A DNA stretch of 27,163 bases from Clostridia bacterium (lineage in GTDB: Bacteria; Bacillota; Clostridia; Oscillospirales; Acutalibacteraceae), in the NCBI GenBank assembly GCA_900767015.1, contig CAAFXQ010000290.1, forward strand, positions 1 through 27,163, read 5' to 3'. A program made the position numbers and the translations under genes. Shown in pieces: positions 15,211 through 23,932 of the stretch. The number at the start of each line of letters is the position of its first letter. Positions within the stretch are counted from its first letter, which is position 1. The notes under the pieces are model-generated. The model saw nothing but the letters and a program-made list of their open reading frames with translations, did not search any database and was not told where the DNA came from.

Positions 15211-16401
15211 CTATTTGCGGGATAAAAGAACTACACATTCTACATGGCTCGTATGCGGAAACATATCGACCGGCTGAATTTTTCTCACCTTGTACCCGTT
15301 CTTGACAAGAAACAGCAAATCTCTTGCCTGCGTTTCGACGTTGCAGGAGATGTACACGACCCTTTCCGGCCCCAGCGTCACAAGGCTTTTGAGAAACTTC
15401 AGGTCGCTTCCGGCTCTCGGCGGATCCATAAACACCACATCGACCTTTTCGTTCTCACTCGCCATACTTTCCATAAACTCGCCTGCGTCCGCCGTGAAGA
15501 AGCGCAGGTTTTCTTTTTGGTTGAGCCGTGCGTTCTGCTTTGCGTCACGGATGGCGTCGGGGTTGACCTCAACGCCGATGACCGTTTTTGCTTTTCCGGC
15601 GGCGGTGATGCCGATTGTGCCGATACCGCAGTACGCATCAAGAACGGTTTCTTTTCCGGTAAGTCCCGCAAAGTCAATCGCCGTATTGTAAAGCTTTTCG
15701 GTCTGGACGGGGTTGATCTGATAAAACGACTTCGGCGAAATGCGGAAACGGTTGTCGCAGAGAATGTCCTCAATATAGCCCTTGCCGAACAGCACCGTTT
15801 CGTCTTTGCCGAGGACAAGACTCGTTTTGGCGCTGTTGACGCTTTGCACGATTGTCGTAATCTCCGGGTGAAGCTTGAGAAGCTTTTTGATAAAGTCGTT
15901 CTTCCTCGGGAAAACCGGCGTGCCCGTAACGAGAACGACCATCACTTCGTTTGTCTGAAAGCCTCGTTTGACGAGCACATGGCGCAAAAAGCCCCTGCCC
16001 GTGTCCTCGTTGTAGGGGAGCAGTTTGAAACTCGGCAGCATCTTTCTGATGTCAACAATGATTCTGTCGGCGGTTTCGTCCTCGAGCAGGCAGTCGTCTA
16101 CTAAGACGATGCGGTGACTTTTCGACTGATAGACGCCCGAAATAATCTTACCGCTTCTTGTCAGCCCGAACGCCGCCTGCACCTTGTTGCGGTAATGGGT
16201 CGGGTTTTCCATGCCGATGATTTTTTCGACAAAGCCGAAAGAGCCAAGCGTTCTGACACACTTGGCTTGCTTAAAGGAAAGCTGTTCTTCGTAAGTCATG
16301 TTCTGAAGCTGACAGCCGCCGCACTTTTTGTAAAGCGGACAGCCGTTGCCTTTCCCGGCTCTTTTCGGTTTTGCGTGATTCGGTTTCTTATTTTCTGCCA
16401 T
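15211..16401 (-). CDS. rlmD: 23S rRNA (uracil-5-)-methyltransferase, RlmD/RumA type, Fe-S
   Basis: A SAM-dependent m5U methyltransferase of 396 residues. Iron-sulfur ligands are Cys21, Cys27 and Cys30 (CPLYKKCGGC), probably with Cys104 (VDDCLLED). The SAM domain shows LDAYCGIGTIGI, then the substrate motif FMDPPRAGSD and the catalytic cysteine in VYISCNVETQARD. The usual N-terminal TRAM RNA-binding domain is missing and is replaced by about 20 basic residues, which is shorter than classical RumA. In Firmicutes such paralogues can modify 23S U747 and/or U1939 or be tRNA enzymes, so the exact target and symbol are uncertain. The start overlaps a small upstream ORF by 14 bases. Confidence 0.85.
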   Translation of the reverse strand: MAENKKPNHAKPKRAGKGNGCPLYKKCGGCQLQNMTYEEQLSFKQAKCVRTLGSFGFVEKIIGMENPTHYRNKVQAAFGLTRSGKIISGVYQSKSHRIVLVDDCLLEDETADRIIVDIRKMLPSFKLLPYNEDTGRGFLRHVLVKRGFQTNEVMVVLVTGTPVFPRKNDFIKKLLKLHPEITTIVQSVNSAKTSLVLGKDETVLFGKGYIEDILCDNRFRISPKSFYQINPVQTEKLYNTAIDFAGLTGKETVLDAYCGIGTIGITAAGKAKTVIGVEVNPDAIRDAKQNARLNQKENLRFFTADAGEFMESMASENEKVDVVFMDPPRAGSDLKFLKSLVTLGPERVVYISCNVETQARDLLFLVKNGYKVRKIQPVDMFPHTSHVECVVLLSRK

Positions 16402-16498
16402 ATTTTCTCATACAGTGCCTGACGGCAAGGTGGATAACGACAAGCGTTGCTGTGGCACAGATTGCCGCAACGGGATTGGATTGCTGCTTGTTTTTCAT
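16388..16498 (-). CDS. Small ORF, 36 residues, possible membrane peptide
   Basis: A minus-strand ORF between lacZ and the rlmD-like gene: it starts at ATG 16498, ends at TAA 16390-16388, and encodes MKNKQQSNPVAAICATATL, then a short hydrophobic run and a basic tail RHCMRKYGRK. An excellent AAGAGGAGA lies about 5 bases ahead of the ATG, which is the main evidence that it is translated. It starts 18 bases after the lacZ stop codon and overlaps the rlmD start by 14 bases, so it may couple translation of the methyltransferase to that of lacZ. The hydrophobic segment is about 17 residues, short for a membrane helix. No family recognised. Confidence 0.55.
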   Translation of the reverse strand: MKNKQQSNPVAAICATATLVVIHLAVRHCMRKYGRK

Positions 16499-16516
16499 AG
16501 CTTTCTCCTCTTTCTT

Positions 16517-19500
16517 TTATTTTCCCTCGGGGATTACAGTGAAGCCGAGACGGTATGTCCTGCCGGCGTTGTTTGTGTATTCGTCAAGCGTTTTTGCGCC
16601 CCAGCTGTCATAGCCGCCGACACCTGTCTGACGGGAAACGGCTTTGACAGAAAGCTCGTCGCTTTTCGGAAGTTCAAAGCCGTGCTTCGCTTCTTCCAAT
16701 TCTTCGACCGACCAGCGGCAGGCGTTGAATTCCATCTCCTTATCCGCTTCGAAAAGCAGGGTGTGCTTCGAGCCGACAAGCTTCGCAAACCGTACGCCCG
16801 TTCTTTCGCCGTGCTCCTGCGGCTTGAGGTACGGAACATAGAGATTTTCGATTTCGGTCTTGTACATTCCGATATCGGCACTCTTGTTGCGGTCGATGTA
16901 GTTTTCGTGCGGCCCTCTTCCGAGGTACTCAAGCGAATAATAGCTTTGCTTCAGCTTCCACTCAACCGCCACCTGCGGAAGGTCGGGAAGTCCCGCCGGA
17001 ACCGGAAGGCTGAAATCCACATGAATGCCGTTTGAGCCGATGGTATAAATGATCTTGCCGACACATTCGGTCGGGAAGGTGTGAAGCCAGAATTCGGTTT
17101 CAACCGTGACCGTTTTACCGTCCTGCTTTACGTCCTTGATGCTGAACGAAGCGTCCTTGCCGGCGGTTTTCCACATCGCACAGCGGACACCCATATGATT
17201 GCCCCGGTCGTTGTCGGTCGGTGCACGCCAGAACTGAAGCGCAACGGGAGAGGAGAGAAGCTCTTCGCCGCTTTTTTTGACGGAATAAAGCTTGCCCGTT
17301 CTTCTCGAGAAGCGAACCTCCAATTCGCCGCCCGAAACGTACAGCGTGCCGTATTCGGTTCTCGTCGTCATCTCGTGACCCGTTACGGGCGTTTTTTTGA
17401 TTTCGTATTCTTTGATCACGAACTGACGCTTGGCAATCACGTGACCCGCTTTCGCCCATTTTGCGGCGTCTTTGAGTTCGAAAATGACGTTTAAGTACCA
17501 TTCGCCGTCGGGACTCTTTTTGATTTTCAGGTCGACGTCGGCGGTCTCTCCGGGCTTTGCGCTGACCGATACGTCGCCGCTGTCAATGACCTTACTGCGG
17601 CTGATCTGCTGCCAGTGAAGATTGTATTCGGACAGGTCGGAGAACATAAAGTTGTTTTTGACCCTGATTTTTCCCTTTTCGGCGTCGACGGCTTCGAAAT
17701 CAACGTTCTGGTAAAGCCGCTTCATTTCGGTCATCTTCGGACTTACGCTCCTGTCGGCAAAAAGCAGTCCGTCGCCGCAGAAATTGCCGTCATTCGGGTC
17801 GTCGCCGAAGTCTCCGCCGTAGCCGATATATTCCGTTCCGTCTTCGGTTTTCGCTTTCATGCCCTGGTCGACGAAGTCCCAGACGAAAAGACCGAAGAAG
17901 TGTTCGTTTTTCAGTAAGTCAAGATATTTTTCGTTGCCGCCGCAGGAGTTGCCCATGGCGTGCGCATATTCGCAAAGCATATACGGCTTGTCCGTATAGC
18001 TCTTCATCTTCTTTTCGATATCCCACGGCTTTTCGTACATCATCGAATACACGTCCGTGACGTGACGGTCGTTTTCGAAGTCGTCCCAGATTGACTCGTA
18101 ATGAACAAACCGGGAGCTGTCCTTTTGCTTGAGATAGTCGTACATCTTTTTAAAGTTTTTGCCGCCGCTGCATTCGTTTCCGAGCGACCAGCAAATGATT
18201 GACGGGTGGTTCTTATCCCGTTCGTAAAGACATTCGATCCGGTCCATGCAGACGGGCGTCCACTCGTCAAGCGAGCCGGGAAGAAGCGGCGTTGACGGGT
18301 GCGACGGAAAACGGGTTCCGTGCGTTTCGAGGTCGTTTTCGTCGATGACATAAAGACCGTACTCGTCGCAAAGGTCATACCATTCGGTATTGTTCGGGTA
18401 GTGAGAGGTCCGGACGGCGTTGATGTTGTTCGCTTTCATCACCTTGATATCTTCCACCATGGTGTCGGTATCAATGGCTCTGCCCTTGTCATAGGAAAAT
18501 TCGTGTCGGTTGACGCCCTTTAATACAAGTCTTTTGCCGTTGAGGTAGACAACGGAGTCCTTGATTTCAACTCTCCGGAAGCCGGTTTTCAGCCCTGCAA
18601 ATTCAAAGCTTACACCGCTTTCGTCCCGGAGGGCGAAAACCACGGTATACAGATACGGATGCTCGGCGTTCCAAAGTCGGATAAACGGCAGGGTCGCTTT
18701 CAGGTGAACCTTCTTTTTGTTTTCCGCTGTGACCGAGTCAAAAGCGGCGACGTCTCCGTTTGCGTCGTAGACTGTCATTTCGACCTCGGTATGTGCACAG
18801 GCCGTACCGAGCGTAAGCGTCACGTCAATCGTTCCGCTTTTATATTTGGCGTCGGGCAAAGCCTGAACGGAAAAGTCAGCGATGTACTGCGAAGCGGTCG
18901 TATAAAGATAAACGCTTCTGAAAATGCCGGCAAGGCGGAAAAAGTCCTGATCCTCAAGCCAGCTTCCCGTGCACCAGCGGTACACCTCGACTCCGATTGT
19001 ATTTTCGCCGGGGCTTAACAGGTCGGTGATATCAAATTCACTGTGACGGAACGTGCCCTCGCTGTACCCGTAGCGGGTGCCGTTTACATAAAGATAAAAA
19101 CACGATTCCACGCCCTCGAAGCAGAGTACGACTCTGCCCTTTGAAAAGCTCTTCGGCAAGGTGAACTTCTTTATGTAGCAGCCGACAGGATTAAACTCCG
19201 TCGGGGCAAGCGGCTGATGCAGTCGTTCGTTGCCCTCCCACGGGTATTGAATGTTGGTATAAATCGGACGGTCGAAGCCCTCCGACTGCCAGGAGGACGG
19301 AACGGTGATGCTGTTCCATGAGGACGAGTCAAACTTCGGCTCGGCAAAGGAAATGACCTTGCTTTTATAGTTTTCGAAAAGCCTGAATTTCCATTCTCCG
19401 TCAAGAGAAAAACATCTGCCCGAAGAAAAACGGTCGCCCCGAAGCGTTTTGTCAAGACTTTCGTACGGCATGAACGACGCCCTTTGCGGCAAACGGTTGA

Positions 19501-19558
19501 TGCCCGTTATCTGCGGCTTATTCTGCCATTCCTGAAAGCCGTCAATTTCTGTTTTCAT
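16517..19558 (-). CDS. lacZ: Beta-galactosidase, glycoside hydrolase family 2
   Basis: A 1013-residue LacZ-type enzyme that hydrolyses terminal beta-D-galactosides such as lactose. In order: sugar-binding jelly roll (about 45-220, with the family motif PSSWQSEGFDRPIYTN), two Ig-like domains, a TIM barrel (about 340-620), and the C-terminal small-chain domain (about 740-1013, with YLGRGPHENYIDR). The barrel has NRHEFSYDKGRA, acid/base Glu462 in WSLGNECSGG, and nucleophile Glu530 in MLCEYAHAMGNS. No signal peptide, so it acts in the cytoplasm. The ATG follows AAAAGGAG. No sugar permease or regulator is adjacent. The 81-base leader holds an unusual paired structure. Confidence 0.96.
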   Translation of the reverse strand: MKTEIDGFQEWQNKPQITGINRLPQRASFMPYESLDKTLRGDRFSSGRCFSLDGEWKFRLFENYKSKVISFAEPKFDSSSWNSITVPSSWQSEGFDRPIYTNIQYPWEGNERLHQPLAPTEFNPVGCYIKKFTLPKSFSKGRVVLCFEGVESCFYLYVNGTRYGYSEGTFRHSEFDITDLLSPGENTIGVEVYRWCTGSWLEDQDFFRLAGIFRSVYLYTTASQYIADFSVQALPDAKYKSGTIDVTLTLGTACAHTEVEMTVYDANGDVAAFDSVTAENKKKVHLKATLPFIRLWNAEHPYLYTVVFALRDESGVSFEFAGLKTGFRRVEIKDSVVYLNGKRLVLKGVNRHEFSYDKGRAIDTDTMVEDIKVMKANNINAVRTSHYPNNTEWYDLCDEYGLYVIDENDLETHGTRFPSHPSTPLLPGSLDEWTPVCMDRIECLYERDKNHPSIICWSLGNECSGGKNFKKMYDYLKQKDSSRFVHYESIWDDFENDRHVTDVYSMMYEKPWDIEKKMKSYTDKPYMLCEYAHAMGNSCGGNEKYLDLLKNEHFFGLFVWDFVDQGMKAKTEDGTEYIGYGGDFGDDPNDGNFCGDGLLFADRSVSPKMTEMKRLYQNVDFEAVDAEKGKIRVKNNFMFSDLSEYNLHWQQISRSKVIDSGDVSVSAKPGETADVDLKIKKSPDGEWYLNVIFELKDAAKWAKAGHVIAKRQFVIKEYEIKKTPVTGHEMTTRTEYGTLYVSGGELEVRFSRRTGKLYSVKKSGEELLSSPVALQFWRAPTDNDRGNHMGVRCAMWKTAGKDASFSIKDVKQDGKTVTVETEFWLHTFPTECVGKIIYTIGSNGIHVDFSLPVPAGLPDLPQVAVEWKLKQSYYSLEYLGRGPHENYIDRNKSADIGMYKTEIENLYVPYLKPQEHGERTGVRFAKLVGSKHTLLFEADKEMEFNACRWSVEELEEAKHGFELPKSDELSVKAVSRQTGVGGYDSWGAKTLDEYTNNAGRTYRLGFTVIPEGK

Positions 19559-19577
19559 GATAAATCTGCTCCTTTTC

Positions 19578-19624
19578 CGGCTACGGACGATAAAGGCACA
19601 AATCCCCGTTGTAGCCGAACGGGG
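19578..19624 (-). promoter_or_regulatory. Leader hairpin with possible pseudoknot before lacZ
   Basis: Read on the minus strand, CCCCGTT (19624-19618) and AACGGGG (19610-19604) form a 7-base-pair stem. Its 7-base loop, CGGCTAC, is complementary to GTAGCCG at 19584-19578, immediately ahead of the lacZ ribosome binding site. The first stem alone could be a weak terminator for the upstream ABC permease gene, but the following ATTTGTG is a poor T tail. The structure may instead govern lacZ translation; that is inference. Confidence 0.45.
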
Positions 19625-19639
19625 AGTGAAAAGAAAGTG

Positions 19640-20461
19640 TTATTTAATGTTGACCTTGCGTTCCATGATCCAGCCGGTGAGAATCAGCAGTCCGAGTGCG
19701 ACAAGCCCCATAAAGATTGCGCCGCCGATACCGAAAGAGGTAAGAGATTCGCTCATCGTATCCATGGATTCAAAGCCGATATATACGTTTTCGCTTGTTA
19801 CATGAACGGCAAGAGGCAGCGAATAGGTCAGCTTCATGTTGATGGCATTTGCCACGCCGTAGGTACCGAAGAAAATCAGAAAACCGAAAAGCTTCGGGTG
19901 CTTCTGAAGGGCTCTTGTATTCGAAAGCGTAACGGAAAAATATACGAAGCCGACAAAGGTGAGAATGTTCAGAAGCGCAACAACGGCAAGGATAAACACA
20001 AGCTTTGCGACCATCCATTTTGACGGAAGCATTTCGAGTATGCCGCTGTCCTTGATTACGTCGAGAACGCCGGCCAAAGAAGCGTCTGCCTGTTGGGAAG
20101 CATTCAGAGCGATAATCCCGATGATAAGACCCAAGAGAATACAGCTCAGGATAATCCAGAAGAACGAAACAATAACCTTGGAAAAAAGCAGCTGACTGCT
20201 TTTGACGGGGAGGGTAAAGGTGAGATAGCCCTGCTTCGAATAAAGCGTGTCGTAAAAATTGCGGATAACGGAAACAAGCGTCATAAAAACGGCGGCGATT
20301 CCGACAATATAAAGAACAAGGGAGCCGATCACGCTCAGCCACGTCATTTTTGCAAGCATGGCTATCAGCATCAGAACCGTAACGGCGCCGGCGCAGGCGT
20401 AAATGATGCTGACGTATCGTGCCGAATGCTTGATTTCATATTTTAACAGCTTACCAAGCAT
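19640..20461 (-). CDS. ABC transporter permease
   Basis: A 273-residue integral membrane protein with about six hydrophobic segments, for example VSIIYACAGAVTVLMLIAML, VIGSLVLYIVGIAAVFMTL, VSFFWIILSCILLGLIIGII and the terminal FMGLVALGLLILTGWIMERK. A loop between early helices reads YSKQGYLTFTLPVKSSQLLFSK, typical of ABC-2-type permeases of export systems. I chose the ATG at 20461, which has a perfect AAGGAGGTG, rather than an upstream in-frame start inside the ATPase gene. It overlaps the ATPase gene by 11 bases, so the two are translated together and form one transporter. Substrate unknown. Confidence 0.87.
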   Translation of the reverse strand: MLGKLLKYEIKHSARYVSIIYACAGAVTVLMLIAMLAKMTWLSVIGSLVLYIVGIAAVFMTLVSVIRNFYDTLYSKQGYLTFTLPVKSSQLLFSKVIVSFFWIILSCILLGLIIGIIALNASQQADASLAGVLDVIKDSGILEMLPSKWMVAKLVFILAVVALLNILTFVGFVYFSVTLSNTRALQKHPKLFGFLIFFGTYGVANAINMKLTYSLPLAVHVTSENVYIGFESMDTMSESLTSFGIGGAIFMGLVALGLLILTGWIMERKVNIK

Positions 20462-21152
20462 AGGTGAACACCTCCTTGAATACTTCCTCGACCGTTTTTC
20501 CTTTTTCACGAAGCTCGTCAACGTGAGAATCGACGATCACCTTGCCCTGACTTATCATCAGCACCCGGTCAAAGATTTTTTCAACGTCATAAATCAGGTG
20601 AGTCGACATCAGAATCGTCGAATCCTTGGCGTAGTTATTCATAATCAGGTCAAGAATCTTGCTTCTTGAAGCCGGGTCGACGCCGCCGAACGGCTCGTCA
20701 AGAATATAGAGCTTTGCGTTGCGGCTGATAATCAGAAGCAGATTGAGCTTTTCCTGCTGACCCTTTGACATGGTTTTGATGCGCTGCTTCGGGTCAAGCC
20801 CTAATTTTGCGACAAGCTCGTTCGCTTTGTCCTTGTCGAAATCCTTATAAAAATCGGCGTAATAGGCGATGGCGTCAACCGGACGCATCCAGTCGGGCAA
20901 AAATGTTTTTTCGGGAAGATACGCGACAATGCTTTTGGTATAAACGCCCGGCTCCTCGTTGTCGATTTTCACCGTACCGGTGTAGTCCTTGATAAGCCCG
21001 GTGAGGATTTTAATCAGCGTTGTCTTGCCGCAGCCGTTCGGCCCCAAAAGGCCGATGATCTGACCGGGAGCGGCGGAAAAGCTGACATTGTTCAAGACCT
21101 GCTTACTGCCGTAAGATTTGCTCAGGGAGGAAATATTGATGATTTTTTCCAT
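20451..21152 (-). CDS. ABC transporter ATP-binding protein
   Basis: A 233-residue nucleotide-binding subunit: Walker A LLGPNGCGKTTLIKIL (about 34-49), Q-loop region near IVAYLPEKTFL, signature MSKGQQEKL, Walker B LYILDEPFGGVDPASR and switch histidine in STHLIYDVEKIFDRV. The degenerate signature (SKGQ instead of SGGQ) is common in this export-type subfamily. It pairs with the overlapping permease gene. The immediate ribosome binding region is weak (AAAAGAAA), with AAAAGGA further upstream, so it may rely on read-through from the preceding gene, which ends 35 bases before. Confidence 0.93.
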   Translation of the reverse strand: MEKIINISSLSKSYGSKQVLNNVSFSAAPGQIIGLLGPNGCGKTTLIKILTGLIKDYTGTVKIDNEEPGVYTKSIVAYLPEKTFLPDWMRPVDAIAYYADFYKDFDKDKANELVAKLGLDPKQRIKTMSKGQQEKLNLLLIISRNAKLYILDEPFGGVDPASRSKILDLIMNNYAKDSTILMSTHLIYDVEKIFDRVLMISQGKVIVDSHVDELREKGKTVEEVFKEVFTYAW

Positions 21153-21187
21153 TTTCTTTTCACGGACAAATAGTCCTTTTCCTTTCG

Positions 21188-23917
21188 TTATGATTTATGA
21201 AGCTTTTCAACAAGAAAGCAGATTGCCGCCGCCCAGATTGCCTGAAGCGCAATCGCCGTAAAGCAGCCGACAACGCTTGAAACCTTCAAAAGCGTGAAAA
21301 CAACAAGAAGAACGAAGTTGATAAGCGCCGCAGCCGCGCTGAAAATCGTCGCCGAACGCTCGCCCGAATAAAGAAGCCACGCCGCATCAACCACGGCAAG
21401 CACGCTTTTGGACTTCAGGGCGCAGACAAGGCCGGTGTCCTGACGGATCGACTTGTTGTTCCGGTAATCCTTGATAATCTGTGCGCCCTTGGTGCCGATC
21501 AGCTTAATGGCGGCTTCTTCGGTCGAAAGACGCTTTGCAATATATTTTTCACTAAGGCACGGGTCACAGCAGTTGACCATTAAGACAAGACCTGTTTTTG
21601 AAAACTGTCTGATGCTGCCCTTGGCACGGGTGAGCACCGGATAGGTGACGATGAAGGTTGCGGCGATCATACCCTCAACAACAACGTACATGACGCTCTT
21701 GTTCTTGGAATAGCTGCGTTCCTCTTCTTCACTCGGCGCATCAATGCTGTGCTGAACGAGCATTTCACGGTTGCCGACAAGGACTCTTCTGCCTGCGATC
21801 CAACACGAATATCCGAGCTTTTCTTCATATTGGATATCCTCTGCTGCCGGAAGCCTGATGCCGGATTCCTTGATGAAATCATCAAACGCATCTTTGATCA
21901 GACAGTCGGTTTCCTTAAGCGTCGAAGCGGCGTAGACAACGGCGTCGGACAACGCCATGTGACCGCCCGGGACAAGCCGGAATTTCGATATTTTTCCTTC
22001 GAAGATTTCGTCGGCGTTCACGGTCACGGCGTTTGCAGAACCGATCTTTTCACTGTTTTCAAAGCTGAAAGCGGCAACACCGTTCATACTTGCTTTGCTG
22101 TTGATGTCAGATCGGATATATTCAAGAACGAGATCTCTCATAATCGGGAAGCACAGACAGATACAGCCGACAAGCCCCGTCGCAAAGGACTGAACGTTTT
22201 TAGTCAATAGGCTTTGAACGAGACTGAACAGAAAGCCGGCGGCAAGAACCGCAACACAGCAATAGCTGTAAAACTTTTCGCTTTTTTTCGACGGGGCGAA
22301 AAGCTCTTCAAAATCTTTCGGAAGGTCAACGTCAGCCCCGTAAATGATGGTCGGCTCGCCGTTGTCGTCAATTCCGTAGGCGAGGGCGGCTGCGTCCGCC
22401 GAGTTTTCGACCTGCTGAAGTCCGTGAAGCGGGCCTGCTTTCGCTAACATACAGACGGTCTTGTTCATCGTAGTAAAACGCATTCTGCGGCTTTCGCTGA
22501 CCGCAAGAAAAGCGAACAGACTGCACGGAATATAGATCACGGTGCCGGTAAATTCCGTCATGCCGGTGATAAGGGAGGCAATCGAGTGAATCAGAACAAA
22601 CACGGTCATAATCAGCACACAAGAGGCGCCGTTGAGCCGCAGCTGCCTGATGTTTTCGAATGCGTCCGTAATGATGTCACGGGAGAACACGGCGGCGGCA
22701 AGGAAAAGAATGAGGCTGACCGCCGTATAAATTCTTGCGCCCGAGCCGTATAAGAATTCGAGTGCGCCGCCCGGCGTATAAGCCGAATAAAGAAGCGACA
22801 GCAAAAGTGAAACCGCCGTAAGAGCGAGCAGAATCTTTTCGTTGAATACGAGCTTTTTGATGTCGGCCTTGAGCGTTTTGCTAAGCTCGGAGGCGCTTAA
22901 CAGCTGTTGCTTCTTGACGGTTTTTCGTGCCTTTTGCGCTGAATTTTTAAAGACGTTTTCGCTGATTTTCAAAAAGGCGGATTTCTTCTTCTTTCCCGCT
23001 TTGTCAACGGCGTCGAAAATGTCCTCGCCGTTTGATACGTCGACCGTGTCGGGTATGCTGTCAAGCGGCTTCCCGTTGTCAGAGCGCTCTAAGATAGGCT
23101 CGTCCGTTTCCGGCTTAGCAAGCACTCTGAAGTTGTCAATCAGATTCTTTCTTGTCGCCTTGAGATCGGCTTCGACCTTTTTTTCCGAAACCCGTTTCGG
23201 CTTTTGCTCGTCAACGTAGCCGTCAAGAATCAGCTGACCGTCGGGCTGTCCGTTGTTTTCTTCCGGCTCGGTTTTTTCGGCCGGATCGTTTACAAGCGTT
23301 TTGTCCTCGGCTTGCTTGACGGGTGCGGCGTCATCGGATTCGGCCGCCGGCTTGTCGAGAGAAAAACACTTTGTTTTTTCTTTTTCGTCTGAGGGAGTCT
23401 CTTCGGCTTCCTGCGGTGTCCGGCTGTTCTTTTCGGCGGTTACTTCTTCAACAATCTTTTCTCGGATCTTGTTGAAGCTTTTTACCGCTTCTTCTTTTTC
23501 GCTGTCTTCATTATGCCCGATGGGCTTGATTCCGACCGATTCGAGAAGAGCGTTGATATCATCAAGATTTTCGTCCGTACCGGCGTCGGGGACTTCTCCG
23601 TCGGAAGCGTCTTCGTCCCCTTGCTGTTCGGAATCGATATTCTCCAGCTCGAAAATGTCATATCCGTTGTCGCTTTCGTCAAGGTCGGATTTCTTTGCTT
23701 TCTTTTTATTTTTGGAAGAACGTCTGAACCTTGAAAGAAGACTGCTTTTTTCCTCAAAAACATCGGTGCTTTCTTCTTCGTCCGAAAAGAAGTCGTCCTC
23801 CTCGTGCCGTCCGGAGTCAACATCTTCGCTTTCACTGTTTTCTCCGAACATCTCTTCTCTTTTTCTCATAAAGTCCTCGTCGTACAGGGACGAAGGATCA
23901 TTTCTTTTATCAGACAT
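21188..23917 (-). CDS. Degenerate P-type ATPase-like membrane protein (pseudoenzyme) with acidic N-terminal extension
   Basis: 909 residues. Residues 1-350 are charged, Asp/Glu/Lys-rich and likely disordered. Then come four hydrophobic segments (about 362-380, 397-416, 432-450, 455-473), a short soluble stretch (474-550), two more (551-571 and 579-597), a large cytoplasmic part (600-850) and two final segments (855-878, 882-903). This is the layout of P1B metal-pumping ATPases. ICLCFP (586-591) sits where CPC belongs, and GYSCWIAGRRVLVGNREML (702-720) resembles the nucleotide domain. The phosphorylation site DKTGT is replaced by NADEI at 634-638, TGD by VNCCD (781-785), and the GDGxND motif is absent, so it cannot work as a normal pump. 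Good ribosome site (GGAGG). Function unknown. Confidence 0.72.
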   Translation of the reverse strand: MSDKRNDPSSLYDEDFMRKREEMFGENSESEDVDSGRHEEDDFFSDEEESTDVFEEKSSLLSRFRRSSKNKKKAKKSDLDESDNGYDIFELENIDSEQQGDEDASDGEVPDAGTDENLDDINALLESVGIKPIGHNEDSEKEEAVKSFNKIREKIVEEVTAEKNSRTPQEAEETPSDEKEKTKCFSLDKPAAESDDAAPVKQAEDKTLVNDPAEKTEPEENNGQPDGQLILDGYVDEQKPKRVSEKKVEADLKATRKNLIDNFRVLAKPETDEPILERSDNGKPLDSIPDTVDVSNGEDIFDAVDKAGKKKKSAFLKISENVFKNSAQKARKTVKKQQLLSASELSKTLKADIKKLVFNEKILLALTAVSLLLSLLYSAYTPGGALEFLYGSGARIYTAVSLILFLAAAVFSRDIITDAFENIRQLRLNGASCVLIMTVFVLIHSIASLITGMTEFTGTVIYIPCSLFAFLAVSESRRMRFTTMNKTVCMLAKAGPLHGLQQVENSADAAALAYGIDDNGEPTIIYGADVDLPKDFEELFAPSKKSEKFYSYCCVAVLAAGFLFSLVQSLLTKNVQSFATGLVGCICLCFPIMRDLVLEYIRSDINSKASMNGVAAFSFENSEKIGSANAVTVNADEIFEGKISKFRLVPGGHMALSDAVVYAASTLKETDCLIKDAFDDFIKESGIRLPAAEDIQYEEKLGYSCWIAGRRVLVGNREMLVQHSIDAPSEEEERSYSKNKSVMYVVVEGMIAATFIVTYPVLTRAKGSIRQFSKTGLVLMVNCCDPCLSEKYIAKRLSTEEAAIKLIGTKGAQIIKDYRNNKSIRQDTGLVCALKSKSVLAVVDAAWLLYSGERSATIFSAAAALINFVLLVVFTLLKVSSVVGCFTAIALQAIWAAAICFLVEKLHKS

Positions 23918-23932
23918 AACCTTACCTCCGGA

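Noticed and set aside
15244..16104. Long plus-strand open frame opposite the rlmD-like gene
   Set aside because: Antisense shadow of a gene with clear motifs; no ribosome binding site and no family pattern.
20462..20521. An earlier start for the ABC permease inside the ATPase gene
   Set aside because: The ATG at 20461 has a perfect AAGGAGGTG, and the extra residues are basic sequence read out of frame from the ATPase gene.
21188..23917. The P-type ATPase-like gene as a functional metal pump or as a pseudogene
   Set aside because: A pump is excluded by loss of the phosphorylated Asp motif. A pseudogene is unlikely because the frame is intact over 909 codons with a good ribosome site and regular membrane helices.
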